Assembly (NCBI RefSeq): GCF_012911025.1
Contig: NZ_WUEI01000033.1
Span: 1-45,073 of the forward strand
Reading direction: 5' to 3'
Length of the DNA: 45,073 bases
Origin: Azoarcus sp. TTM-91
GTDB taxonomy: Bacteria; Pseudomonadota; Gammaproteobacteria; Burkholderiales; Rhodocyclaceae
Positions 32,491 to 44,344 of the stretch are shown here, piece after piece. A program made the position numbers and the translations under genes. The notes below the pieces were generated by a model, which saw nothing but the letters and a program-made list of their open reading frames with translations, was not told where the DNA came from and ran no database searches. Every line of letters begins with the position of its first letter. Position 1 is the stretch's first letter.

Positions 32491-34110
32491 GCGCAGTGGG
32501 ATGTTTTCCGCAACACCGGTATCACCCATCTGGTGGCGATCTCGGGCATGCATGTCTCCTTGTTCGCGCTGCTGGCCGGCAGCGCGGTTGCGCTGGCGTG
32601 GCGACGTTTGCCCTGGCTGGCGCTGCGGCTGCCGGCGCGCAAGGCGGCTGCGGTGGCGGCGCTGGCGGGCGGCGTGGCCTATGGCCTGCTGGCTGGCCTG
32701 GGGCTGCCGGTGCAGCGTGCGCTGGTGATGCTCGCGGTGCTGGCGGTCGCCTGGATGCTGGGGCGGGAGGTGGCACCCAGCCGGGTACTGGCGCTGGCCT
32801 TGCTCGGTGTGCTGCTGGCGGACCCATGGGCGGTGCTGGCGCCGGGCTTCTGGCTGTCCTTCGGTGCGGTGGCCACCATTCTCCTGGTGGCCAGCGGACG
32901 ATTGGGGGTGAAACGCGGCGGCTGGCGCGCGGCGACCCGGCTGCAGCTGGGCATCACGCTGACCTTGTTGCCGGCGCTGCTGGCACTGTTCCAGTCCTTT
33001 TCGGTGGTGGCGCCGCTGGCGAATGCGGTGGCGATCCCGGCAATCAGCTTCCTGGTGACGCCGCTGGCCTTGCTCGCCGCGGCGCTGCCAGTGGAGGCCC
33101 TGCTGCATCTGGCGCACTGGCTGCTGGCGATGACCATGATTCCGGTGAACTGGCTGGCGGCGTCGCCCTGGGCCCTGTGGCAGCAGGCGGTGCCGCCGCT
33201 GGCCTTGATCGTGGCCGGCACCGGGGCTACCGCGGTGCTGCTGTTGCCCCGTGGGGCCGGTGGCAAGCTGGCGGCGCTTGCCGTGCTGTTCGCCTTGCTG
33301 AGCTGGCGGCCGGCGCGGCCGCAGGAGGGCGAGTTCTGGCTGACGGTGCTGGACCTGGGCAACGGTCTGTCGGTGCATCTGCAGACGGCGCGGCACGATC
33401 TGCTCTACGACGCCGGACCGCCCTACGGGCCGGCAGCGGACGCCGGCAGCCGGGTGGTGCTGCCCTATCTCGCCGGGCTGGGGGTGCAGCGGCTGGACCT
33501 GCTGCTGCTCTCGCATGACGACATGGACCACATCGGCGGTGCCGGGGCGGTGCTGGCCGGCATGCAGGTGGACGCGGCAATGGCCTCGGAGACCTTGCCG
33601 CTGCTGGCCACGACGGGGCTGCCCCTGCGCCGCTGCGCGGCCGGGATGAACTGGTCCTGGGACGGCGTGGCCTTCGAAGTGCTGCATCCGCAGGCAGGTC
33701 AGGCGCCGGCGCGGCGCAACAACGATGATTCCTGTGTGCTGCGCATCCGCGGCGCCGGCGGCTCGGCGCTGCTGGTGGGCGACATCGAGGCCCGCACCGA
33801 GGCGATGCTGGTGGGCCGCTTCGGCGACACGCTGGCGAGCGAGCTGATCGTCGTTGCCCACCACGGCAGCCGCAGCTCCTCCACCGCACGCTTCGTCGAC
33901 AGCGTGTTGCCGGAAGCGGCCTTGTTCTCCAGCGGCTACCGAAACCCCTACGGCCATCCGCATCCGGCGGTATGGGCGCGCTGGCAGGAAGCCGGCGCGC
34001 GCAACTGGCGGACCGACGAGCAGGGCGGGCTGATCGCCCGCATGGGGCGCAACGGCCTGGCGGTGGAGGCGGTGCGGGAGTCGCGCCCGCGCTACTGGCA
34101 CGGCCGCTGA
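32486..34110 (+). pseudogene. comEC: comEC, 3' fragment (competence and metallo-beta-lactamase-like domains)
   Basis: Remaining 541 codons of comEC, in frame with 5581. It begins NAQWDVFRNTGITHLVAISGMHVSL, the conserved entry to the Competence (PF03772) domain, continues through about eight transmembrane segments, and ends in the metallo-beta-lactamase-like domain (LSHDDMDHIGGAG, then VVAHHGSRSSS). Joined with the left fragment the gene would encode about 800 residues, a normal ComEC. No ribosome site is evident near the junction; an internal GTG (32533) could in principle start a fragment, but it would lack the N-terminal domain. DNA uptake should be lost while the transposon stays. Confidence 0.95.
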
Positions 34111-34198
34111 GCCGCGGGACGCACGGTATGCCGGGCTTGCCCGGCGGGCGCGGCCGGCTGCTAGACTCGGCCGTCATCCAGACCACCGCCGAGCTGCC

Positions 34199-35140
34199 AT
34201 GAGCCTGATCTCCGCACTGCGTCGCCTGTTCGATTCCCCCCAGCCCTTGCGCAACCCGCCACCGGCCTCGCTGCCGTCCGCCGATGAGCCGCGCCAGCGC
34301 GAAGTTCAGTGCCTGGGGCCGCATGGTCTGCATCGCATGGCCTACGTCGAATGGGGGGACCCGACCAATCCACGGGTGTTGGTCTGCGTGCATGGCTTGA
34401 CGCGCAACAGCCGCGATTTCGACCATCTCGCGCGGGCGCTTTGCAGCCACTACCGCGTCGTCTGTCCAGACGTGGCCGGCCGCGGCCGCAGCGACTGGCT
34501 GGGAGTGAAAGCGGACTACGGTTTTCCGGTGTACGTTGGTGACATGGTGACTCTGCTGGCGAGGCTGGACGTGGAGGAAGTGCACTGGGTGGGGACTTCC
34601 ATGGGCGGTATCATCGGCATGTTGCTTGCTAGCCAGCCGCATACGCCGGTGAAACGGCTGGTGCTCAACGACGTTGGCCCGGTGGTGACGGCCGCCTCGC
34701 TGCGGCGTATCGGCCAGTACGTGGGCAAGGCGCCGCGCTTTGATTCCCTGGCCGCGGCCGAAGCCTACATCCGCGAAGTCAGCGCGCCCTTCGGCGCGCT
34801 CAGCGACGAGCAATGGCGCCATCTCACCGTGCATTCGGTGCGGAAGGTGGAGGGCGGCTACACCATGTGCTATGACCCCGGCATCGGCGATGCCTTCCGC
34901 AATACGCCGCTGGTTGCCGATGTGGACCTCTGGTCGGTGTACGACCGTATCGCTTGCCCCACGCTGGCGCTACGCGGCGCAGCCTCCGACCTGCTGGAAC
35001 CGGCGACGCTGCAGGCGATGGCTGGCCGTGGCCCCTGCGCGCGTACGGTGGAGTTCGCCGGCGTGGGCCATGCGCCCATGCTGATGAGCGAAGAGCAGCT
35101 CGCGGTGGTGCGGGATTTCCTGCTCGAAAGCGAGGGGTGA
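34199..35140 (+). CDS. Alpha/beta-fold hydrolase
   Basis: A 313-residue serine hydrolase. The oxyanion region is VLVCVHGLTRNSRDFDHLARAL; the nucleophile elbow is GTSMGG (Ser near residue 138); an acid (Asp) follows in ASDLLEP, and the His is in GVGHAPML near the C-terminus. No signal peptide is visible, so it is likely cytoplasmic. The substrate cannot be predicted; similar proteins are annotated as esterases or lipases. It lies 88 bp downstream of comEC on the same strand and could be co-transcribed with it; if so, the insertion in comEC may have a polar effect. Confidence 0.85.
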   Translation: MSLISALRRLFDSPQPLRNPPPASLPSADEPRQREVQCLGPHGLHRMAYVEWGDPTNPRVLVCVHGLTRNSRDFDHLARALCSHYRVVCPDVAGRGRSDWLGVKADYGFPVYVGDMVTLLARLDVEEVHWVGTSMGGIIGMLLASQPHTPVKRLVLNDVGPVVTAASLRRIGQYVGKAPRFDSLAAAEAYIREVSAPFGALSDEQWRHLTVHSVRKVEGGYTMCYDPGIGDAFRNTPLVADVDLWSVYDRIACPTLALRGAASDLLEPATLQAMAGRGPCARTVEFAGVGHAPMLMSEEQLAVVRDFLLESEG

Positions 35141-35342
35141 GCCGGATGCCGCCGCGCCGGCCTTGTTCATCCAGCCCTGGCTTTTCATTAGCCTGGCCTC
35201 GATCATTGCCATCGCGCTGTGCCGGCGGAACTTCGCTTCCGCGGCTTTGCGCGCGCTGGAGCCCTGAGCCCGCGCCAGTAACTTGGCTTGAAGCCGGGCC
35301 GATCGCCACACGCGAGCCATAGCCCGGCGTAGCCGAGCTGGG
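35141..35342. other. Intergenic region between convergent hydrolase and chemotaxis receptor genes
   Basis: No gene is convincingly supported. One plus-strand frame (about 35164-35268) reads as a short hydrophobic peptide (LFIQPWLFISLASIIAIALC) with no good start, possibly a decayed gene. Near the end, TAGCCCGGCGTAGCCG followed by GGGCTA (35320-35345) can fold and overlaps the stop of the receptor gene; a similar TAGCCCGGC segment occurs at 3418-3430, so it may be a dispersed repeat or terminator. Confidence 0.4.
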
Positions 35343-36971
35343 CTACAGCCGGAAACGGCTGACGGTGCTCAGCATGCTATCGGCAACCTGAGTCAGTGCC
35401 TGGGCGGAGCGAGAAGCCTCCGCGGTGGCGGCACCGGTTTCTTCCGCATGGGTGGCGATTTCCTCCACCCGCTTGGCGACCTCGGCGGAAGCGCCGGATT
35501 GTTCCCGCAGGGCGACGTCCAGTTCGCCGATGATGCTGGCGACCTGCTGGGAAATGTCCTGCAGCGCGGTGATGGTCCGCCCGGTGTGTTCCGCATGGCT
35601 GACGCTGTTGCTCACCGCTTCCACGCCATCGCCGATGCCAGCCACTACCTGGCGGGTGGATTCCTGGATGGCGCGGACCATCTCGGTGATCTCGCCGGTG
35701 GATTCGGCGGTGCGCTCGGACAGCTTGCGCACTTCGTCGGCGACGACGGCGAAGCCCCGGCCATGTTCGCCGGCGCGGGCCGCTTCGATGGCGGCGTTGA
35801 GCGCCAGCAGATTGGTCTGCTCGGCGATCTCCTTGATCACCTGCACGATGCTGGAGATGCGCTGCGAGTCGGTTTCCAGCCCAGCGATGCGTTCCGCCGC
35901 CGTCTGCACCACATTGGAGACGCGGCCGATTTCCTCCACCAGCTTGTCCACCGTACCCTGGCCTTCCAGCGCCTGCCTGCCGGCATCTGCGGCGAGCCGG
36001 CTCGCATCTCCGGTGCTGTCGGATACATGGGTGATGGAAACGGTGAGCTGCTCGACGTTGGCGGCGATGGCGGAGGCGGCTTCGCTCTGCACCGCCACGC
36101 TTTGCTCCATCTGCGACACCCCGTCGCCGAGCTGGCGGGCCGCGCCGGACACCTCGTCCGCACCCTGCCGGGTGGAGATCAGCGTCTCGCGCAGCGCGGC
36201 CTGCATGTCGCCGACAGCGCCCACCAGCGCGCCGATCTCGTCGCGGCTGCGCGCCGGCAGCTCGGAGCCGGACAGGTCGCGGGAGGCGATGCGCTGCGCG
36301 GCGGTAACCACGCGGGAAAGGCGGTTGCTCAGGAGGCGGGCGAAGAAGACGGAGCTGGCGAGGGCGAGGACGGTGCCGGTGATCAGCGCCGCAATCGCGG
36401 TGGTCCGGGCCTGGGCGGCGGCGTTGGAGCCCATGGCGGTGGCTGCGTCGGCATTCTGGCGGTTGTACGTCACCAGGGCTTCTATGGCGTCGCGGACCCG
36501 GTTGGCGGCAGGAAGCCAGTTTTCGCGCTGTACCTGCAGCGCCTCGCTTTCGCGCCCGGCCTTCTCGTGCTCGATGGCGGTGTTGACCACCTTGGCATAG
36601 TCCCGCGCGGTACTGCGGACAGTTTCTATCAGCCGCCTGTCTTCGTCGCTGGCAATGAGCGGGGTATAGCCGTCCACTGCCTCCTGGACCGAGGCGTCCA
36701 GTTCGCCGAGCGCCTTTTCCACCTTGGCTTTGTCGGCCGGGGCCGCCAGCAGGTACTCCAGGCTGCGTACCCGGTAGCGCAGGCGCAGTTCGCTGAGCTT
36801 GGCTGCCTGCTGCACCGAGGGTAGCCAGTTGCGGGCGACTTCTCCGGCGAGCTCGTCCACCCTGCCGATCTGCACGTAGCAGATGATGATGGCGGCAATG
36901 AAGAGGGTTCCGGATACGAGGAAGTTGAGAAGCAGCTTTCCACGTAGCGACAGATCGTTGAACCAGGTCAT
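35343..36971 (-). CDS. Methyl-accepting chemotaxis protein
   Basis: A 542-residue chemoreceptor. It has a cytoplasmic start, TM1 (about 14-32), a four-helix-bundle type periplasmic sensor (about 33-190), TM2 (about 192-213), HAMP (about 214-266) and a long signalling domain whose hairpin tip reads [37 protein letters not shown], the CheW/CheA contact region. No CheR/CheB-tethering pentapeptide is seen at the C-terminus. The ligand is unknown; the 4HB sensor is generic. It converges on the hydrolase gene and is not next to other chemotaxis genes in this window. Confidence 0.93.
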   Translation of the reverse strand: MTWFNDLSLRGKLLLNFLVSGTLFIAAIIICYVQIGRVDELAGEVARNWLPSVQQAAKLSELRLRYRVRSLEYLLAAPADKAKVEKALGELDASVQEAVDGYTPLIASDEDRRLIETVRSTARDYAKVVNTAIEHEKAGRESEALQVQRENWLPAANRVRDAIEALVTYNRQNADAATAMGSNAAAQARTTAIAALITGTVLALASSVFFARLLSNRLSRVVTAAQRIASRDLSGSELPARSRDEIGALVGAVGDMQAALRETLISTRQGADEVSGAARQLGDGVSQMEQSVAVQSEAASAIAANVEQLTVSITHVSDSTGDASRLAADAGRQALEGQGTVDKLVEEIGRVSNVVQTAAERIAGLETDSQRISSIVQVIKEIAEQTNLLALNAAIEAARAGEHGRGFAVVADEVRKLSERTAESTGEITEMVRAIQESTRQVVAGIGDGVEAVSNSVSHAEHTGRTITALQDISQQVASIIGELDVALREQSGASAEVAKRVEEIATHAEETGAATAEASRSAQALTQVADSMLSTVSRFRL

Positions 36972-37128
36972 GGCTGCTCCCCCAAATTGTTGTTGTTGTT
37001 CCCGGTGTACGGCAGTGAGATTGCCGATACTAGCCGGATTTCCTCTCCGTCCGGCTATTCATGCGGATTAACGGGCTGACAGCTTGCCGGGTTTAGGGGG
37101 GGCTGCCCAAAGCGGGTATCGAAACCGT

Positions 37129-37563
37129 TCAGCGTTCTTCGCCCGTCTCCCCGGGCGGCGCCTTTTCGGCATCGGCTTCCAGGTGGATGGAGGCGGAGTT
37201 GATGCAGTAGCGCAAGCCGGTGGGTTGAGGGCCATCCTCGAACACATGGCCGAGGTGGGCGCCGCACTCATGGCACAGCACCTCGGTGCGGTGCATGAAG
37301 TGGCTGTGGTCGTCGGCGGTATCCACGTTCTGGGGTTCGGCGGCAGTCCAGAAGCTGGGCCAGCCGCAGCCGGCGTCGTACTTGTGCTCCGAGCGGAATA
37401 GCGGCGCGCCGCAGCTGGCGCAGGTGTAGGTGCCGTCGTCCCAGCGGTTCCAGTACTCACCGCTGAAGGCACGCTCGGTACCTTTCTCGCGCATCACGTG
37501 GTATTGCATCGGGGTGAGCGCGGCGCGCCATTCGGCGTCGCTCTTCTTGATCTTGCGGCTCAT
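37129..37563 (-). CDS. msrB: Peptide-methionine (R)-S-oxide reductase
   Basis: Repairs oxidised methionine (R-isomer) in proteins. The 144-residue protein has both zinc-binding CxxC pairs (CASCGAPLF and CHECGAHLGHVF), the catalytic Cys in RYCINSASIHL and the GWPSFW segment of the active site. No signal peptide, so it is cytoplasmic. The start ATG 37563 (MSRKIKKSDAEW) follows GGAGACACC. It lies 60 bp downstream of the DUF2863 gene on the same strand, so the two may share a transcript. Confidence 0.95.
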   Translation of the reverse strand: MSRKIKKSDAEWRAALTPMQYHVMREKGTERAFSGEYWNRWDDGTYTCASCGAPLFRSEHKYDAGCGWPSFWTAAEPQNVDTADDHSHFMHRTEVLCHECGAHLGHVFEDGPQPTGLRYCINSASIHLEADAEKAPPGETGEER

Positions 37564-37623
37564 GGTGTCTCCTCTGTGTGGGGTGCCGGCAACGACTGAG
37601 GGCCCGCGCGGGCCCGGCAGGCC

Positions 37624-38793
37624 TCAGTGCAGATGCCGCGGCAGTTGTTCAGCCTGCTCTTCCGGCATCTCGGCATGCACGATCTCGCCTTCCGGCGAAG
37701 GGTACATGGGAGCGCCGCAGTCATCGCAGTACTCGAGCGGGAAGCGGTGCTCCAGGTTGATGATCTCGCTGACGCCGCATTCGCGCAGCACCGCCTCGAT
37801 CTGAGCGGCGCAGTCGCTGTTCTCGTCCTCGGCGCCGAGCAGCGGCCAGACCACGCCATGCACCACCTCGTCGCGGTCGCGCAGGGTGAGGCCGACGCGG
37901 TATTCCTCCAGGTGGCGATCCCAGAATGGGGCGATGACTGCCCGCAGATTGGCCGCCGGGGCTTCCAGCGCGGTGCCGAGGTAAGCCACCGAGGCGCGCA
38001 CCGCATACGGCCGGCTGTCCTTGTCGGCGCTGCGGCTGGCGGCGAAATAGGCTTCCGGCAGCACGACCTCCAGCGCGCAGCCGGGCAGCAGTGGGGCGAG
38101 GCAGGCGCCGCCCTGGGTGCGCCACTGGTTCAGCGCCTGCTCGCGGCTGCCATCGGCTTCCTGCCAGCGGAACAGCGGCTGGCCCTTGGGTACGGCCACC
38201 GCGGCCAGCAGGTAGCGGGTGTCGGATAGGAACTGGGCCGTCTCCGGCATGCCTTCGGTGTCGATGTGCAGGTCCTGGCCATTCATGGCCGCGCCGCCGA
38301 TGACATGGGCGAAGGCGGCGGTGCCGCAATAGCCCTGCGGCAGTTGGTCAGGGCTGAACAGGAAGTCGGCCAGCGAGAAGCGTACGCCGTCGGCCAGGAT
38401 GTGGGCCTGCAGATGGACGCGCAGGTTGGCCAGCACAGCCGGCGGGATGGCGGTGGCGGGGATGCGGTAGCGCGACCACGCCAGCACGGGGGCCGCGACC
38501 AGCAGCACGTCATGGTCGGCGGACAGCCGGGCGGCGGATTCGGCGCGCGACTCGATCTGGTCGGCGAGTTCGTCGTAAGCGCTGGCCTCGGTGCTGTAGA
38601 GGTGGTCCAGCGCGGCGTTCAGCGTTTCTTCGTCGTTGTCTTCCAGCAGTTCGTCGATGGCGGCGGCCAGGTTCTGTTCCCAGTAGCGGTCTTCCACCCG
38701 GCAGCCGGATTCGGCGAGACCTGTGGCGAGCCAGGCGAGTCGTTCGGCGTCGCGGCCTAGGCCGCCACGGCGCTTGAGGCGCGTTCTTTTCAT
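37624..38793 (-). CDS. DUF2863 family protein
   Basis: A 389-residue soluble protein of DUF2863, a family largely confined to betaproteobacteria and of unknown function. It begins MKRTRLKRRGGLGRDAERLAWLATGLAESG, the family's usual basic start, and ends with a zinc-ribbon-like CDDCGAPMYPSPEGE. The frame extends upstream to 38895, but ATG 38793 fits the family start and the preceding residues are arginine-rich filler. It supports the betaproteobacterial assignment of the window. Confidence 0.88.
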   Translation of the reverse strand: MKRTRLKRRGGLGRDAERLAWLATGLAESGCRVEDRYWEQNLAAAIDELLEDNDEETLNAALDHLYSTEASAYDELADQIESRAESAARLSADHDVLLVAAPVLAWSRYRIPATAIPPAVLANLRVHLQAHILADGVRFSLADFLFSPDQLPQGYCGTAAFAHVIGGAAMNGQDLHIDTEGMPETAQFLSDTRYLLAAVAVPKGQPLFRWQEADGSREQALNQWRTQGGACLAPLLPGCALEVVLPEAYFAASRSADKDSRPYAVRASVAYLGTALEAPAANLRAVIAPFWDRHLEEYRVGLTLRDRDEVVHGVVWPLLGAEDENSDCAAQIEAVLRECGVSEIINLEHRFPLEYCDDCGAPMYPSPEGEIVHAEMPEEQAEQLPRHLH

Positions 38794-38898
38794 CTCGTGT
38801 CCTGAGAATGTCCGGTGGAGCCTGGGCTCCGGGCGGACGGGGGCCGATATTCTAGCCCACCGCCCCTCTCTCCGCCTGCGCCGGCCCTGCTTCAATAT

Positions 38899-39732
38899 TT
38901 AATAGACAGGTCGGACGAGACGCACGTTCTGCAGGATGGTGGCCGAGATTTCTTCGATGGACTTGGTGGTGGAGTCCAGCCAGCGGATGTTCTCCCGCCG
39001 CATGAGCTTCTGCGCCGCGTCGATCTCGTAGCGGCAGTTGTCCAGCGCGGCGTAGCGGCTGTTGGGGCGGCGCTCCTGGCGGATCTGCGACAGGCGCTCC
39101 GGCGAGATGCTGAGGCCGAAGAGCTTGTTGCGGTAGACATGGAGTTCGCCCGGCAGCTTGTTGCGGTCGAAGTCTTCCGGGATGAGTGGGTAGTTGGCCG
39201 CCTTCACGCCGAACTGCACCGCCAGGTAGAGGCTGGTCGGTGTCTTGCCGGAGCGGGACACGCCGACCAGGATCACGTCCGCCTCGGCCAGTTCGCCCTC
39301 GGAGGAAACGCCGTCGTCGTGGGCCATGGCGAAGTTGATCGCCTCGATGCGGTTCTTGTAGTCCATGCTGTCGGCGATGCCGTGGAAGCGGCCGACTGTA
39401 TGGGTGGAGCGCTGGCCGAGCTCGGTTTCCAGCGGGCCGATGAAGCGCTCGAACAGGTCGAGGAAGAGAGCGTCCGCCTTGCGCAGGGCGGCGACCGTCT
39501 CCGGATTGACCAGCGTGCTGAAGACGATGGGGCGGGCGCCGTCGCTGGCGTGGGCTTCCCGGATCTGGTTGGCGCAGTCGATGGCCTTATCGAGGTCGTC
39601 CACGAAAGGGATGCGGATCTGCCGCATGCGCGATTCGGGAAACTGGGCGAGCAGGCTGTGACCCAGCGTTTCGGCGGTGATGCCGGTGCCGTCGGAGATG
39701 AAGAAGACGCTGCGGATCGGGGTGTCGCTCAT
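38899..39732 (-). CDS. ppsR: PEP synthetase regulatory kinase/phosphotransferase (DUF299)
   Basis: Bifunctional regulator that inactivates PEP synthase by ADP-dependent phosphorylation and reactivates it by Pi-dependent removal. The 277-residue protein starts [24 protein letters not shown], typical of the family, and has the P-loop [15 protein letters not shown] (about 150-164). ATG 39732 is chosen over the upstream frame opening (39777) because of this family N-terminus. It is divergent from ppsA, its target, with 122 bp between them, the usual arrangement. Confidence 0.95.
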   Translation of the reverse strand: MSDTPIRSVFFISDGTGITAETLGHSLLAQFPESRMRQIRIPFVDDLDKAIDCANQIREAHASDGARPIVFSTLVNPETVAALRKADALFLDLFERFIGPLETELGQRSTHTVGRFHGIADSMDYKNRIEAINFAMAHDDGVSSEGELAEADVILVGVSRSGKTPTSLYLAVQFGVKAANYPLIPEDFDRNKLPGELHVYRNKLFGLSISPERLSQIRQERRPNSRYAALDNCRYEIDAAQKLMRRENIRWLDSTTKSIEEISATILQNVRLVRPVY

Positions 39733-39854
39733 GGGTTTTCGGGTCTCGGCGGAAGGGAATATCCGGTATTGGGGCAAACCCTGCGATGCGGCAGAGCAGC
39801 AAAACTCTTAAAATCGCATTTTGCTTTCTCCACAACAATTCCGGAAGGCCATCC

Positions 39855-42221
<2,367 letters not shown>

Positions 42222-42243
42222 TCCGCGGCTGATCTTCGCCAGA

Positions 42244-42265
42244 ACGGCGGCCTGCGGGCCGCCGT
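42244..42265 (+). terminator. Hairpin after ppsA
   Basis: A perfect 9-bp stem ACGGCGGCC-TGCG-GGCCGCCGT begins 23 bases after the ppsA stop. Only TTGG..TT follows, so the U-tract is poor. The rest of the 226-bp gap to the M23 gene contains no recognised feature beyond its probable promoter. Confidence 0.6.
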
Positions 42266-42447
42266 TGGTCGTTGACGGCGGTGGGCTGTCGACCTCGTCA
42301 AAGGTGCTACACTCTCGGGGTTTTTCTGTTTGACCAAATGAACACGACGGCCTGCTGGCCGCGTTTTTCCGGTCGGACAGCCGAATTCCACCTTCCGCGC
42401 TGAACGACTTGTGTCCGGTCGTGTGCGGAACGAACCGGAGGACGAGG

Positions 42448-43407
42448 ATGGCACTGGTCATTCTTTCCGCTGGAACGCTCGCCCAGTCAAAGGTCCGCAC
42501 GCTGAGCCTGCGCACGACCGTGGGGATCGTTTCGGTTTGCCTGCTCGCGGTTGCCGCAGGCGCATTCGCACTCGGCCTGGGCCTCGGCCGCCAGGCGACT
42601 CCCGAACCACCGCCGGCAATGGGCTTGAAGTTCGACCAGCCCGAAGGCCGCATGCTGATAGATCGTGTCGGTGAGTTGTCCGGCCGCTTGCTGCGGCTAG
42701 AGAACGAAGCGCTCACCCTGGCCAGGCGTATCGACGTGGTCAAGGAGTTCGAGGAGGCGCAGAACAGCCGCGAACTGCCTCCGCCTAGCGCCTATGAAGG
42801 GGCGAAGCCGGGCACGCCCGCCGGCGGCCCCCTGATTCCCTTGACCGGTGCCCGGCTGGGAGACGTGCTCGAGCCTGCCGCCGCGGCGCCTTCCAGCGGT
42901 TTCGACGACCAGGGCAGCGGCCTGAGCCTGCTGGAGCAGGATCTGGAGCGGATGAACGCGACGCTGGCCGCCATTTCCCGTGCGGCGGACGAGCGCAACC
43001 TGCAGCTGATGACTTTTCCCAGCCGTATTCCGGTGCCCGGCGCGCTGCGCAATTCTTCCTTCGGCCGCCGCATGGATCCGTTCAACCGCGGTGCCGCATT
43101 CCACAGCGGGCTGGATTTCCCCGCCCCCACCGGCACGCCCATCGTCGCCAGCGCGGGCGGGCGGGTGATCTACTCCGGCTATCGCAATGATTATGGCTAC
43201 ACCGTTGAGATCGACCACGGCAACGACCTGATCACTCGCTACGCCCACTGCTCCCGGCTGCTGGTCAAAGCGGGCGAGGTGGTTACCCCGGGCCAGCGCA
43301 TCGGCGCAGTGGGAACCACAGGCCGTTCCACCGGGCCGCACCTGCATTTCGAAGTCCTGAAAGGCGGGCGCTATTCCAATCCCGAGTTGTATCTCGCCAG
43401 TTCCTGA
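42448..43407 (+). CDS. M23 family metallopeptidase
   Basis: A 319-residue cell-envelope endopeptidase of the LytM type. One N-terminal transmembrane segment (about 27-47, TTVGIVSVCLLAVAAGAFALGLGLG) anchors it, a coiled-coil/linker region follows (about 65-190), and the C-terminal LytM domain has HSGLDFPAP (HxxxD) and HLHFEV (HxH), the zinc ligands, with RYAHCSRLLV between. All four ligands are present, so it should cut peptidoglycan cross-links. GGAGGACGAGG gives a strong ribosome site for ATG 42448. It is followed within 12 bp by a coiled-coil membrane protein and then a bactofilin, suggesting cytoskeleton-guided wall remodelling. Confidence 0.92.
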   Translation: MALVILSAGTLAQSKVRTLSLRTTVGIVSVCLLAVAAGAFALGLGLGRQATPEPPPAMGLKFDQPEGRMLIDRVGELSGRLLRLENEALTLARRIDVVKEFEEAQNSRELPPPSAYEGAKPGTPAGGPLIPLTGARLGDVLEPAAAAPSSGFDDQGSGLSLLEQDLERMNATLAAISRAADERNLQLMTFPSRIPVPGALRNSSFGRRMDPFNRGAAFHSGLDFPAPTGTPIVASAGGRVIYSGYRNDYGYTVEIDHGNDLITRYAHCSRLLVKAGEVVTPGQRIGAVGTTGRSTGPHLHFEVLKGGRYSNPELYLASS

Positions 43408-43419
43408 GCCGGGAGCGCG

Positions 43420-43788
43420 ATGCTTTTTTCCCGCCGCTCCCGTTCCCACACCCGTTCCCTGACCGCGGGGGCGTTCGAGCTCTCGGTGCGCCGCCGCTAC
43501 CGCCGTATTGCGGCCATCACTGGCATCTGCGTTGTTTTTTTTGTGCTGCTCGCTGGCGGCGTGCACTATTTTGAGAAGAAGTGGGCCCCCGCGATCCGTC
43601 TCGCCGAACTGGAGCAGCGGAACAGCGAGCTGCGGGAAGAAGTGGAGCGCCTCAAGCTTGAAGTGCAGATGGAGCACGCGACCCGCGGCGAGCTGGAGAA
43701 GCAACTCGCCGACCTGAGCAGCGAGGCGGACAAGCTGAAGAGCGAGCTTGGCTTCTACAAATCCCAAGGCGGCCTGCAGCGCCGCTGA
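43420..43788 (+). CDS. Small coiled-coil membrane protein (DUF6776-like)
   Basis: A 122-residue protein with an arginine-rich start, one transmembrane helix (about 34-52, ITGICVVFFVLLAGGVHYF) and a long coiled coil (about 58-115, ELEQRNSELREEVERLKLE onwards). The type is probably DUF6776, of unknown function; this is a tentative recognition. It sits between the M23 peptidase (12 bp gap) and bactofilin (41 bp gap) and could link the periplasmic enzyme to the cytoskeletal polymer; that link is inferred from position only. Confidence 0.7.
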   Translation: MLFSRRSRSHTRSLTAGAFELSVRRRYRRIAAITGICVVFFVLLAGGVHYFEKKWAPAIRLAELEQRNSELREEVERLKLEVQMEHATRGELEKQLADLSSEADKLKSELGFYKSQGGLQRR

Positions 43789-43829
43789 GTACCGATTACC
43801 GATATCCAACTATCGTCGAGAGGCAGCGC

Positions 43830-44288
43830 ATGTTCGGCAGCAAGAAACAGAGCAAGCAAAGCAAGTCCATTGAAGTCACCAAACTGTCCAGCCTGATCGC
43901 CGACAACGTGCAGATCGTCGGCGACGTGGTCTTCTCCGGCGGCCTGCGGGTCGATGGCAGCATCGAAGGCAACGTGGTGAACAAGGAAGACAGCAATGGC
44001 CTGCTGGTGTTGAGCGACAAGGGCAGCATCAAGGGCCGGGTCAGCACCTACGACGCGGTGGTGAACGGCACCATCCAGGGCGACCTGGTGGTGCATCACT
44101 TTCTGGAGCTGCAGGCAAACGCCAGGGTGTCAGGCAACATCAGTTACCGCCAACTGCAGATGGAGTGCGGAGCCGGGCTGGAAGGTCAGCTCTCCCGGCT
44201 GGACGATGAGGCGAAGGAGCGCCGGGTGGAGGACAAGAAGGTGGTCGATCTGCCCCACGCCGCAGGAAGCGCGTCCGGCTCGCGCTGA
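43830..44288 (+). CDS. Bactofilin
   Basis: A 152-residue bactofilin, a polymer-forming cytoskeletal protein. The central beta-helix domain (about 20-115) shows the typical repeats VQIVGDVVFSGGLRVDGSIEGNVV, GSIKGRVSTYDAVVNGTIQGDLVV and ANARVSGNISYRQLQMECGAGLEGQL. The short charged tails are also typical. A bactofilin next to an M23 peptidase is a recurring pair that controls cell shape in several proteobacteria. A strong terminator follows. Confidence 0.93.
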   Translation: MFGSKKQSKQSKSIEVTKLSSLIADNVQIVGDVVFSGGLRVDGSIEGNVVNKEDSNGLLVLSDKGSIKGRVSTYDAVVNGTIQGDLVVHHFLELQANARVSGNISYRQLQMECGAGLEGQLSRLDDEAKERRVEDKKVVDLPHAAGSASGSR

Positions 44289-44303
44289 GGGCACCCTGCC
44301 GGA

Positions 44304-44344
44304 AGGCGGCCGCCTGGACCGAGCAGGTCCTAGGCGGCCGCTTT
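44304..44344 (+). terminator. Strong intrinsic terminator after bactofilin
   Basis: A long stem (GCGGCCGCC with GGCGGCCGC, then T-A and GGACC with GGTCC; loop GAGCA) ends in TTTTT (44340-44344). It terminates the M23-bactofilin operon and overlaps the last codons of the convergent PAP2 gene. Confidence 0.9.

Noticed and set aside
32476..34101. 541-residue open frame opposite the comEC 3' part
   Set aside because: Gln/Arg/His-rich shadow frame typical of antisense GC-rich coding DNA.
32533..34110. Independent shorter protein starting inside comEC
   Set aside because: The frame opens at a GTG within the conserved comEC competence motif with no convincing ribosome site; it is the downstream fragment of the split gene.
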